Positions 1-6,461 of a DNA stretch of 6,760 bases are shown here, in pieces (the stretch's first letter is position 1; the number at the start of each line of letters is the position of its first letter). The stretch covers positions 1-6,760 of the forward strand of contig JALXFQ010000144.1 of the NCBI GenBank assembly GCA_027067235.1, given 5' to 3'. This stretch comes from Gammaproteobacteria bacterium. GTDB lineage: Bacteria > Pseudomonadota > Gammaproteobacteria > QOAV01. The translations under genes were made by a program, and so were the position numbers. The notes under the pieces are model-generated. The model had not been told where the DNA came from. It saw nothing but the letters and a program-made list of their open reading frames with translations, and did no database searches.

Positions 1-398
1 TCGCGTGAGTCGGTTGACTTCATGCGTTTCCATTCGCTCAGTTCCAGTTCGAGACGATGCTTCTCGAACTTTTCCCTGGTATCGATGGTGCCCACCAGTT
101 TGTGATAGAGCTCGTTGCTGGCCTTGATCTTGCGGATGATCTTGTGCGTCCAGTCGTGCGGCACATGGCAGTCAGGGCAGGTGGCGCGCACACCGGTGCG
201 GTTGCTCCAGTGCACGGTTTCCTGCAGTTCCTGATACACGGTATCTTCCATCTCATGGCAGGAAATACAGAATTTTTCTGTATTGGTCAGTGCCAGAGTC
301 CAGTTGAAGCCGCCCCAGAAAATGATGCCGAGGACGAAGCCGACCAGCAAGACGCCCAGCGCGAAACCGCCAGCCCGTTTCATGTTTTTATGTGTCAT
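1..398 (-). CDS. napC: NapC, membrane-anchored multiheme c-type cytochrome (quinol dehydrogenase), 3' end cut off
   Basis: Passes electrons from membrane quinol to the periplasmic NapAB complex; belongs to the NapC/NirT family of tetraheme cytochromes. The visible 132 residues show a short basic N-terminus, one hydrophobic anchor (about residues 10-30) and then a periplasmic domain. Two of the four expected CX2CH heme motifs are visible: CISCH at 44-48, followed by the EME typical of NapC, and CPDCH at 74-78. Family members are about 200 residues, so the last third with two more hemes lies beyond the left edge. The start chosen is the first ATG, with a weak AGGG about 8 bases upstream; a second in-frame ATG at 383 (residue 6) is possible. 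It is the last visible gene of the operon, 104 bases after napB. The family is clear. NapC, rather than NirT or NrfH, is inferred mainly from the operon. Confidence 0.95.
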   Translation of the reverse strand, partial: MTHKNMKRAGGFALGVLLVGFVLGIIFWGGFNWTLALTNTEKFCISCHEMEDTVYQELQETVHWSNRTGVRATCPDCHVPHDWTHKIIRKIKASNELYHKLVGTIDTREKFEKHRLELELSEWKRMKSTDSR

Positions 399-502
399 TT
401 TTTTTACCCTGGTTTATTGATTCAGTCAGTTTTACCGAAACACCTCCGCCACACCTGAAAAGGCGCACGGGGGCGGGTAGTCTGTGGTGCTTGTAACTGG
501 CG
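399..502 (-). other. napB-napC intergenic spacer
   Basis: This is the longest gap inside the operon (104 bases). I see no open reading frame that looks real and no strong hairpin with a T-run. There are only weak 5-bp pairings in the transcript, such as CCACA with TGTGG and CCGCC with GGCGG. The last bases before napC are A-rich (AGGG followed by an A tract). It may be an untranslated spacer that lowers or separates napC expression, but nothing in it proves a promoter or terminator. Confidence 0.4.
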
Positions 503-931
503 CTATTTGCCCGAGAAAGTGTTTTCAACCAGAGGCTTCAGGTCAGCCTGCGGTGTGTGACACTGAACGCAAAACCACCGGCGTGAGGAGATTTTTTCCA
601 GTTTTTTGCCGTTGCGATCGAGAAAGTGGCTGTCTCCCACCTCGGGTGCTTTTTCCTTTTCGTAATTTGCCTTGCTGTGGCATTTCAGGCAGGTGTTTTC
701 CTGAAGAGAGATGCGGTCCTTGGAAATATCATGGGGAATACTGGGCGGCTGCAAATCCCAGTTGCGCTCAAACCCGCCCTCGACTTTTTTCTGCCTTGCT
801 TTCTCAAAGGCTTTGGCTTCTGCATTCAATGCATTGTCGCCCCGCAGGGAAGAAATGCCCGCGCTGAAAGCGGCAGGAGCCTGAGTCAGAATGACTGCTC
901 CAACCATTGTCGCCAATACTGCTTGTTTCAT
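503..931 (-). CDS. napB: NapB, periplasmic diheme cytochrome c subunit of nitrate reductase
   Basis: Small electron-transfer subunit that docks with NapA in the periplasm and hands it electrons received from NapC. The 142-residue product begins with a Sec signal peptide (MKQ, hydrophobic core about 5-16, likely cleavage after AFSA at residue 24). Two heme c motifs are visible, CLKCH at 81-85 and CVQCH at 121-125. The family's distal heme-ligand histidines appear to be present as H67 in PPSIPH and H102 in DSHF. The length matches NapB (about 140-150). The start is the ATG at 931, because a GGAGG lies 5 bases upstream. An ATG four codons earlier (943) would overlap that ribosome binding site and is less likely. 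The gene follows napH by 21 bases. The stop is TAG. Confidence 0.97.
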   Translation of the reverse strand: MKQAVLATMVGAVILTQAPAAFSAGISSLRGDNALNAEAKAFEKARQKKVEGGFERNWDLQPPSIPHDISKDRISLQENTCLKCHSKANYEKEKAPEVGDSHFLDRNGKKLEKISSRRWFCVQCHTPQADLKPLVENTFSGK

Positions 932-936
932 AGTAG

Positions 937-941
937 CCTCC
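937..941 (-). promoter_or_regulatory. Ribosome binding site of napB (decides the start)
   Basis: GGAGG on the minus strand, 5 bases before the ATG at 931. It overlaps the alternative upstream ATG at 943, which argues that the shorter reading is the real NapB. Confidence 0.8.
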
Positions 942-952
942 ATCAGACCATG

Positions 953-1867
953 TTACTGATTCACCGCCGATGGCTTGTCACCGATCTTTGCGGCAGCGGG
1001 ATTGGATGAATCGCCAAAGCGCGTGCCGAAATGGAACACGTCTTTGGCGCAGATATCGATGCAGCGCCCGCAATTTGTGCAATCGCCGGAAAGCACAACG
1101 GCAGGGACGCCGGTTTGTTCACCTTTCAAAACGGGTGGCAGGATTCGCGCTTCCGGACAGACCACGAAGCACTCCGCACAGTCATTGCACTGGTCGCGGG
1201 CATCTGCTCTTACGCGAATCAGGCTGAATTTGCCGATCAGCCCGTAAAATGCGCCCATGGGACAAAGATGGCTGCACCATCCGCGTTTGCTGACCAGCAG
1301 GTCGAACAGGAAAATGCCCAGTATTACGACCCAGCCCAGCGTCATGCCGAAAAACAGGCCGCGGTGGAATAACGACACCGGGTTGATCAGTTCATAGGCG
1401 AGAGAGCCGGTAACGGCGGATAGGATCAGTACCAGCGCCAGCATCCACAGCCGCGTATGTCGATGGAACCGCGCGCCGCCCTTGATATCGAATTTTCTGC
1501 GCAGCCAGTCGGCGGCGTCCGTGACCATGTTCACCGGGCAGACCCAGGAGCAATAAACGCGCCCTCCGACCAGCCAGTAAAATGCCAGCACGATGGCCGC
1601 GCCGATCACCGCGTCGATGGTCAGGCCGGTAAACCCCGCCGCCAGAATTTGCAGAAACAGCAGCGGATCGGTGAGCGGCACGGTTTCCAGCAACAGGCTG
1701 GAAGACAGGTTTCCCTTGATAATCCAGACGCCTGCCAGCGGGCCGAGCAGAAACAGCAGGAGTATGCCAATCTGGCTCATGCGGCGTAGCAGCAGCCATT
1801 TGTGCGCCTTGAACCAGCCCTTGGCTGCGATGGCGTCCGCTCCCGGGTTGTTGAGGTCAGCCGCCAT
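953..1867 (-). CDS. napH: NapH, membrane iron-sulfur quinol dehydrogenase subunit
   Basis: Integral membrane partner of NapG; the NapGH complex oxidises quinol and sends electrons toward NapC/NapB/NapA. The 304-residue protein has about four membrane segments (roughly 31-50, 82-100, 138-160 and 170-192). Two CX3CP motifs typical of the NapH/NosR/CcoG group are present: CSWVCP (C106, C110) and CSHLCP (C198, C202). A C-terminal cytoplasmic ferredoxin domain follows with two [4Fe-4S] sites: C227, C230, C233, C237 and C263, C266, C269, C273. The second site lacks the usual proline after its last cysteine (CAKD). The length is close to other NapH proteins (about 285-300). The start codon shares its A with the napG stop (TAATG), and a strong GGGAGG lies 7 bases upstream inside the end of napG, which suggests translational coupling. 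Confidence 0.97.
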   Translation of the reverse strand: MAADLNNPGADAIAAKGWFKAHKWLLLRRMSQIGILLLFLLGPLAGVWIIKGNLSSSLLLETVPLTDPLLFLQILAAGFTGLTIDAVIGAAIVLAFYWLVGGRVYCSWVCPVNMVTDAADWLRRKFDIKGGARFHRHTRLWMLALVLILSAVTGSLAYELINPVSLFHRGLFFGMTLGWVVILGIFLFDLLVSKRGWCSHLCPMGAFYGLIGKFSLIRVRADARDQCNDCAECFVVCPEARILPPVLKGEQTGVPAVVLSGDCTNCGRCIDICAKDVFHFGTRFGDSSNPAAAKIGDKPSAVNQ

Positions 1868-2754
1868 TACTCGGCCTCCCTGATGCCCTTGTTCAGAGTG
1901 TCAAGCGCCTTGTCGGTTGCCGGCGCTTTTTCCGGATCGACAGTTATTTCGGCGTTCTGATAATCGTAATGCACACCTTCGGGCATGTTGTAATGATGCT
2001 CGACATCAGGCGTGACGAGGCTTTTCCCCGCCTGGTTCTTCTGTTCCCAGCCGAGGCGGTAATGGTGCCCCAGTTCGCCCTTGGCCAGATGGGTGGGGAA
2101 GACTTTTATCGCCGCCTCCTCCAGGATGCAGGCCTTTTCGCACAGGCCGCAGCCGGTGCAGGCGTCGGAATGCACGACGGGAATAAACATTGCGTGCATG
2201 CCGGAACGTGCGTTATGGCGGTATTCCAGGGAAATAGCGCCATCCTTGCCGCGTATGGGGCAGATATTGAAACAGACCTCGCAGCGCAGGCCGCGGAAAG
2301 CGATACAGTTCTCCTGATCCACCACCACGGCCAGACCCATGCGGGCGTTGTTTATGTCGGTCAGTTTGTGATCCAGCGCGCCGGTAGGGCAATGCGGGAT
2401 GCAGGGTATGTCCTCGCACATCTGACAGGGGTCCGTGCGCGCGGTGAAATAGGGGGTGCCCGTGGGCACGTCATCACTCAGCCGCCCCAGCCTGAGAATG
2501 TCATAGGGGCATTCCCTGACGCAGATGCCGCAACGGGTGCAGGCGGCCAGAAAATCTTCTTCCGGTAAAGCGCCAGGAGGTCGAATAGCGCTGGCGGGCA
2601 ATGCGCTGGCGCTTTTCGAATAAACAGCAATACCCACGCCAAACAGACCAACGCCGCAGGCAGTGCGCGCCATGTCGGTCAGGAACCGGCGGCGCGACTG
2701 CGCAGATTTGGTGGATCGTGGCGGTGTTTTTCGGGATTGTCGGGTATTGCTCAT
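1867..2754 (-). CDS. napG: NapG, periplasmic ferredoxin-type electron-transfer subunit
   Basis: Iron-sulfur partner of NapH in the quinol dehydrogenase branch of Nap electron transfer, exported folded through the Tat system. The 295-residue protein starts with a long basic n-region, a twin-arginine motif (SRRRFL at 20-25) and a hydrophobic stretch (about 31-45), with a possible cleavage site near SASA at 48-51. Four [4Fe-4S] sites can be read: C72, C75, C78, C82; C110, C113, C118, C122; C150, C158, C161, C165 (a wide CX7C spacing typical of the family); and C199, C202, C205, C209. The histidine- and tyrosine-containing C-terminal tail (about 228-264) resembles other NapG/MauM proteins. The start at 2754 has a weak GGAAAGAG upstream. 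It is separated from napA by 72 bases containing a hairpin and overlaps napH by one base. Confidence 0.97.
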   Translation of the reverse strand: MSNTRQSRKTPPRSTKSAQSRRRFLTDMARTACGVGLFGVGIAVYSKSASALPASAIRPPGALPEEDFLAACTRCGICVRECPYDILRLGRLSDDVPTGTPYFTARTDPCQMCEDIPCIPHCPTGALDHKLTDINNARMGLAVVVDQENCIAFRGLRCEVCFNICPIRGKDGAISLEYRHNARSGMHAMFIPVVHSDACTGCGLCEKACILEEAAIKVFPTHLAKGELGHHYRLGWEQKNQAGKSLVTPDVEHHYNMPEGVHYDYQNAEITVDPEKAPATDKALDTLNKGIREAE

Positions 2755-2786
2755 GATTGACTCTTTCCGGTGAATGAAACCGCTTG

Positions 2787-2815
2787 CCCGGCCACCCCCA
2801 TCAAGGCTGGCCGGG
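2787..2815 (-). repeat. GC-rich inverted repeat (hairpin) between napA and napG
   Basis: A perfect 8-bp inverted repeat, CCCGGCCA at 2787-2794 and TGGCCGGG at 2808-2815, encloses a 13-base loop. In the operon transcript it would fold as a strong stem just after the napA stop and about 33 bases before the napG start. No T-run follows directly, so it does not look like a full intrinsic terminator. A role as a stabiliser or processing barrier that keeps the napA message more abundant than the downstream genes is an inference. Confidence 0.6.
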
Positions 2816-2826
2816 GATCGGGTTCG

Positions 2827-5409
2827 TCAGGCCTTGACCACCTTGACGGCGCATTTCTTGTAGTCCGTTTCTTTCGAAAGCGGGTCAGTCTGATCCAGCG
2901 TTACCTTGTTGATCAGGCGGCCAGCATCGAACCAGGGCACGAAGATCAGGCCCTGCGGCGGCTTGTTGCGACCACGCGTGGTGACGCGGCTGATGATTTC
3001 GCCGCGACGGCTGATTACCCTGACCTTGGAGCCATCGCGCAGCCGGCGTTTTCTGGCGTCCTTGGGGTTCATGTAAACCAGGGCATGAGGCACGGCGCGA
3101 TAGAGCTCGGGCACGCGGCGCGTCATGGAGCCGGAGTGCCAGTGTTCCAGTACGCGCCCGGTAGACAGCCACAGATCAAATTCGTCATCCGGTGGCTCGG
3201 CGGCGGGCTCGTACGGCGCAAAGATGATATTCGCCTTGCCGTCTTTTTTACCATAGAAATAGACATCGCCTTTCTTTACGTTCGGGTTGAGTTCCCTGAC
3301 GTGTGGGTCATAGCCCTCGCGGTAACGCCACAGGGTTTCCTTGCCGTTGATAACCGGCCAGCGAATACCGCGTGCCCTGTGGTAGTCATCATAGGGCGCC
3401 ATTTCATGGCCTTTTTTCTTGCCTTCCAGCTGAAAGCGGCGGTATTCCTCAAACAGACCCTTCTGGACATAGAAACCGAAGTGTTCGGATTCGTCGTTGT
3501 CGTACTTGTTGCCGCGATCATCCGTGACCTGGATTTTCGGGAACTTGTCCACCTGGCCGTTTTTGTACAGGACATCGAACAGGGTCTTGTCCTGGTATTC
3601 CGGCATTTTTGCGATCAGGTCGGCTGGCCAGACATCCGCCACCTTGACGTATTTGGAAAACTCCATGATCTGCCACAGGTCGGATTTGGCTTCGCCGGGC
3701 GCCTTGACCTGCTGACGCCAGAACTGCGTGCGCCGCTCGGAGTTGCCGTAAGCGCCTTCTTTTTCCGCCCACATGGCTGTGGGCAGAACCAGATCGGCGC
3801 CCATGGCGGAAACGGTGGGGTAGGGGTCGGTGACAGCAATAAAGTTGTCCGGGTTGCGCCAGCCGGGCCAGGATTCGCCATTGAAGTTGGCCGCCGCCTG
3901 CAGGTTGTTGTTACACTGCACCCAGAAGCAGTTCATCTTGCCATCATGCAGCGCGCGGTGCATGGCGACCGCGTGGATCAGGGTTTTGCCCATGGGCTTG
4001 CCGCTGATGTCGCTCTGCTCCTTGCCATCGGTCTTGCCATTGGCGCGGGGAATGGTGCCGGCGGGCAATTTCCAGATTTTCTCGGCGAATTTGCAATGCT
4101 CGTCCTTTTTGGTCACATAGTCCGCGGGCAGACGATGGGTAAAGGTGCCGACTTCACGCGCGGTGCCGCAGGCGGAAGGCTGGCCGGTGAGCGAGAACGG
4201 GCTGTTGCCGGGTTCTGCTATCTTGCCCATCAGCAAATGGATGTTGTAGACGTTGCCGTTTACCCATACGCCGCGGGTATGCTGGTTGAAACCCATGGTC
4301 CAGTAGGAAGCCACTTTCTTGTTGGGGTCGGCATAGACCTTGGCCAGCTTCAGCAGGTTTTCTTTCGGTACGCCGGAAAGCTTGGAAGTATATTCCAGCG
4401 TATATTTGGAAACGGATTTGGCGTATTCGTCAAAGCTGATCTTGCTCAGCTTGCCCTTGGCGCGGTTCTTGGCCGCTTTTTCACGCGGGTCGTCGGCGCG
4501 CAGACCATAACCAATATCTGTCGGTGTCTTGGTAAAGTTGACGTGGGCGTCGATGAATTCCTTGTTATACGCCTTGTTCTGGATGATGTAATTGGCGATG
4601 TAGTTACTGATCGCCAGGTCTGTTTGCGGCTTGAAAATCAGCTTGTTGTCCGCCAGTTCGCAACTGCGATGGGTGAAGGTTGACAATACATGCACTTCCG
4701 AGCCGGGTTTGGTCAGACGGGTATCGGTGATGCGCGACCACAGGATCGGATGCATCTCCGCCATGTTGGAACCCCACAGCACGAACACTTCACCCAGCTC
4801 CATATCGTCATAGCAGCCCATGGGTTCATCGATACCGAAAGCGCGCATGAAGGCACCCACCGCGGAGGCCATGCAGTGACGGGCGTTGGGTTCCAGACTG
4901 TTGGAGCGGAAACCGGCCTTCATCAACTTGGAAGCTGCGTAACCCTCCCAGATGGTCCACTGACCCGAGCCGAACATGCCGACGCCTTTCGGGCCCTTGG
5001 CCTTGCGCGCCGCAACCCATTTGTCCGCCATGGTCTTGAATGCCTCATCCCAGGAAACCTCCTCGAAATCACCATTCTTGTCATAAACGCCGTTTTTCTT
5101 GCGCAGCAACGGCTTGGTCAGACGATCCTTGCCATACATGATCTTGGTCAGGAAATAACCCTTGATACAGTTAAGCCCCTTGTTGACCGGCGCATCCGGG
5201 TCGCCCTGGGTGGCGACGACCCTGCCGTTCTTGACGCCTACCAGCACGGAACAGCCGGTGCCGCAGAAGCGGCACGCTGTTTTGTCCCAGCGTATATCCG
5301 GGTCTGGTTTATGTTCGGTTTTGGCGATGGTCGGGAGAGTGACTCCCGCTGCCGTAGCGGCTGCTGCCGCTGCCTGGCTTTTGATAAAATCACGACGTGA
5401 CAACTTCAT
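2827..5409 (-). CDS. napA: NapA, periplasmic nitrate reductase catalytic subunit (Mo-bis-MGD, [4Fe-4S])
   Basis: Reduces nitrate to nitrite in the periplasm using electrons from NapB. The 860-residue precursor starts with a Tat signal (SRRDFIK at 4-10, an alanine-rich core, likely cleavage after TIA at 29). The N-terminal [4Fe-4S] ligands are C46, C49, C53 and C81. K83 follows in CIKGYF, the family's conserved lysine between cluster and pterin. The predicted molybdenum ligand is C179 in NARHCMAS. Typical NapA blocks follow, such as [15 protein letters not shown] (368-382), [15 protein letters not shown] (409-423), [17 protein letters not shown] (551-567) and the C-terminal MGD-binding block [19 protein letters not shown] (747-765). 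It is about 30 residues longer than the E. coli enzyme, partly from a lysine/glycine-rich stretch near 455-474. Its start shares one base with the napD stop, and an AAGGAG lies 8 bases upstream. Confidence 0.98.
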   Translation of the reverse strand: MKLSRRDFIKSQAAAAAATAAGVTLPTIAKTEHKPDPDIRWDKTACRFCGTGCSVLVGVKNGRVVATQGDPDAPVNKGLNCIKGYFLTKIMYGKDRLTKPLLRKKNGVYDKNGDFEEVSWDEAFKTMADKWVAARKAKGPKGVGMFGSGQWTIWEGYAASKLMKAGFRSNSLEPNARHCMASAVGAFMRAFGIDEPMGCYDDMELGEVFVLWGSNMAEMHPILWSRITDTRLTKPGSEVHVLSTFTHRSCELADNKLIFKPQTDLAISNYIANYIIQNKAYNKEFIDAHVNFTKTPTDIGYGLRADDPREKAAKNRAKGKLSKISFDEYAKSVSKYTLEYTSKLSGVPKENLLKLAKVYADPNKKVASYWTMGFNQHTRGVWVNGNVYNIHLLMGKIAEPGNSPFSLTGQPSACGTAREVGTFTHRLPADYVTKKDEHCKFAEKIWKLPAGTIPRANGKTDGKEQSDISGKPMGKTLIHAVAMHRALHDGKMNCFWVQCNNNLQAAANFNGESWPGWRNPDNFIAVTDPYPTVSAMGADLVLPTAMWAEKEGAYGNSERRTQFWRQQVKAPGEAKSDLWQIMEFSKYVKVADVWPADLIAKMPEYQDKTLFDVLYKNGQVDKFPKIQVTDDRGNKYDNDESEHFGFYVQKGLFEEYRRFQLEGKKKGHEMAPYDDYHRARGIRWPVINGKETLWRYREGYDPHVRELNPNVKKGDVYFYGKKDGKANIIFAPYEPAAEPPDDEFDLWLSTGRVLEHWHSGSMTRRVPELYRAVPHALVYMNPKDARKRRLRDGSKVRVISRRGEIISRVTTRGRNKPPQGLIFVPWFDAGRLINKVTLDQTDPLSKETDYKKCAVKVVKA

Positions 5410-5666
5410 TACGACATCTCCTTCTGGGTAGGCTCAGATTCTTCAAAATATTCATAGATCAGCGCAGCGTTGATAACGCCTGGAACATTGTGCATGTTCA
5501 TCATGGTTTCACTCAGATAGCTGCGGTCGGGATGGTCGAGGGTAATCACCAGTTTTCCCTCGTCAGTGGCAGCGTGTACTTCCACGCCTTCAATGTTTTC
5601 AATGCCATGCCGCACCGATTCCACGTTTTCGGGGCGAGTGTACAAAACCATGCTGCATATACTCAT
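5409..5666 (-). CDS. napD: NapD, NapA-specific Tat signal chaperone
   Basis: Small cytoplasmic protein that binds the twin-arginine signal peptide of NapA and prevents export until the molybdenum cofactor is loaded. The 85-residue product has the ferredoxin-like alpha/beta pattern of the family. It opens with a hydrophobic strand ending in a RPE turn ([11 protein letters not shown]), followed by a [18 protein letters not shown] block at 27-44, with a charged C-terminal tail. The frame stays open upstream to an ATG at 5771, but that would overlap napF by over 100 bases and add an arginine- and proline-rich extension unlike NapD. The ATG at 5666 overlaps the napF stop by 4 bases (ATGA), fits the usual length of 80-95 residues and is preferred. 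The upstream Shine-Dalgarno is weak (GAGAG about 10 bases away), which fits coupling to napF translation. Confidence 0.95.
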   Translation of the reverse strand: MSICSMVLYTRPENVESVRHGIENIEGVEVHAATDEGKLVITLDHPDRSYLSETMMNMHNVPGVINAALIYEYFEESEPTQKEMS

Positions 5667-6229
5667 AAGCGTGAACTCTCTGTCGGTTTGCCTTCGGGCA
5701 GTGGATGGGACGGGATCAGGGAAACGGCCTGAACCGGACAGGGGCGGACGCAGGCGCCGCAACCGCTGCAATCTTCCGCAGACAGGCGTGGTTCGGCGAC
5801 GCCGCCTGGCTTGAGCTGGAACCGGATAGCACCGGTTTCACAGACATCGCCGCAGGCGCGGCACACAATGGCATTCAGTGACAGGCAGTTCGATGCAAAG
5901 CGTACCTCAAGACGCCAGGCGTCTTTGCCATCCCCGGCTAGCCAGGCCCCGGTATCTGTTACCGGGAAGCGCAGGGCGTCTTTACTGCAGCTTTTTACGC
6001 ACTCGCCGCAGAAAGTACACTCTCCCTGGCTGAACCGGACTTCAGGATAGCCACCGTCACCGCGTGCCAGAATGTTTTCGGCGCAGGCTTGTATGCATTC
6101 GTCGCAACGGCTGCAGAGATCAGAGAACAGCTTTTCCGCCACGGCCCAGGGCGGGCGTAACGGCGGGACAGGCGCCGAAGTGAACCGACCCCGTAAAAAC
6201 AACCGCCTGCCGCCATCGGGTAAGGACAT
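5663..6229 (-). CDS. napF: NapF, cytoplasmic polyferredoxin accessory protein
   Basis: Iron-sulfur protein that interacts with NapA in the cytoplasm. In other bacteria it has been linked to NapA maturation or iron-sulfur assembly and is not needed for electron transfer itself. The 188-residue product has the family's arginine-rich N-terminus (RRLFLRGRF at 8-16, RPPW at 25-28). Four cysteine clusters follow: C39, C42, C45, C49; C71, C74, C77, C81; C115, C123, C126, C130 (CX7C spacing); and C154, C157, C160, C164 followed by proline. It is slightly longer than E. coli NapF (164). An in-frame TAA two codons upstream limits the start to the ATG at 6229, or to an internal codon. The ribosome binding site is weak (AGGCG). 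It is the first gene of the operon, preceded by an FNR-type promoter, and overlaps napD by 4 bases. Confidence 0.95.
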   Translation of the reverse strand: MSLPDGGRRLFLRGRFTSAPVPPLRPPWAVAEKLFSDLCSRCDECIQACAENILARGDGGYPEVRFSQGECTFCGECVKSCSKDALRFPVTDTGAWLAGDGKDAWRLEVRFASNCLSLNAIVCRACGDVCETGAIRFQLKPGGVAEPRLSAEDCSGCGACVRPCPVQAVSLIPSHPLPEGKPTESSRL

Positions 6230-6261
6230 GAATTACGCCTGCTCAAAGATTCATGGCGGAA

Positions 6262-6267
6262 ACTATG
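6262..6267 (-). promoter_or_regulatory. Candidate -10 element of the napF promoter
   Basis: CATAGT on the minus strand matches the sigma-70 -10 consensus at 4 of 6 positions. It starts 22 bases after the end of the FNR-type box, the expected class II distance. Transcription would start near 6255, giving a leader of about 25 bases before the napF ATG. By itself the hexamer is weak; its support comes from the spacing. Confidence 0.45.
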
Positions 6268-6289
6268 CGGGAAGTTGCTGTCCTATACC

Positions 6290-6303
6290 ATGATTTATGT
6301 CAA
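6290..6303 (-). promoter_or_regulatory. FNR/Anr/Dnr-type binding site upstream of napF
   Basis: On the minus strand this reads TTGAC-ATAA-ATCAT, matching the FNR-family consensus TTGAT-N4-ATCAA at 8 of 10 positions. Its centre (6296.5) lies 41.5 bases upstream of the start point predicted from the -10 element at 6262-6267, the spacing of class II FNR-activated promoters. The TTGAC half is also seen in Dnr/Nnr-type sites, so the regulator could be an oxygen sensor or an NO sensor. Regulation of nap by FNR-type proteins is established in several bacteria; here it is inferred from sequence alone. Confidence 0.65.
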
Positions 6304-6352
6304 AACAACCAGCATAGAATTGTATTCCTATATTAGAAATAAATAAAAAACG

Positions 6353-6384
6353 TTTGACGCTTGCGCACGTGTGTTTGAGTCAAA
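6353..6384. repeat. Inverted repeat TTTGAC-N20-GTCAAA in the divergent promoter region
   Basis: TTTGAC at 6353-6358 and GTCAAA at 6379-6384 form a 6-bp inverted repeat with a 20-base gap. The right arm is also part of an 11-base odd palindrome, TTTGAGTCAAA at 6374-6384. The same GTCAAAA heptamer occurs at 6299-6305 over one half of the FNR-type box, exactly 80 bases from the copy at 6379-6385. It could be an operator, but this is unproven. Confidence 0.35.
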
Positions 6385-6461
6385 ATCGCCGGCCCGGATA
6401 CTTTTGGCTTTGTAGCAGTACAGTGTTACGCTTGGGCAAGTTAAAAAGACTAAAATTTAGT

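Larger units (their letters stand above)
6230..6461. promoter_or_regulatory. Divergent promoter region between napF and the plus-strand gene
   Basis: This 232-base region carries no credible gene and separates two divergent transcription units. From the napF side it holds a short leader, a candidate -10 element, an FNR-type box, an AT-rich stretch at about 6315-6350, then a palindrome-rich segment at 6351-6395 and a final AT-rich stretch before the ATG at 6462. I found no convincing NarL/NarP 7-2-7 site. A -10-like TAAAAT at 6451-6456 lies only 5 bases before the plus-strand ATG, with no good -35. Confidence 0.7.

Noticed and set aside
57..458. A 133-codon plus-strand open frame at the left edge
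   Set aside because: It is antisense to napC, whose two CX2CH heme motifs read clearly on the other strand.
932..943. NapB start four codons upstream, at 943
   Set aside because: That ATG overlaps the GGAGG that serves the ATG at 931, so the shorter form is better supported.
2787..2815. The napA-napG hairpin as an intrinsic terminator
   Set aside because: No T-run follows the stem on the transcript side, and the operon clearly continues with napGHBC.
2770..4683. A 637-codon plus-strand open frame opposite napA
   Set aside because: It lies wholly antisense to a perfectly recognisable napA, its product has no coherent domain pattern, and it is a composition shadow of the minus-strand coding frame.
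5667..5771. N-terminal extension of NapD from an ATG at 5771
   Set aside because: It would overlap napF by over 100 bases and add a low-complexity arginine/proline segment that NapD proteins lack. The ATG at 5666 gives the normal length.
6230..6461. NarL/NarP heptamer sites in the napF promoter region
   Set aside because: Only single imperfect heptamers such as TATTCCT and TACTGCT were seen, with no paired 7-2-7 arrangement.
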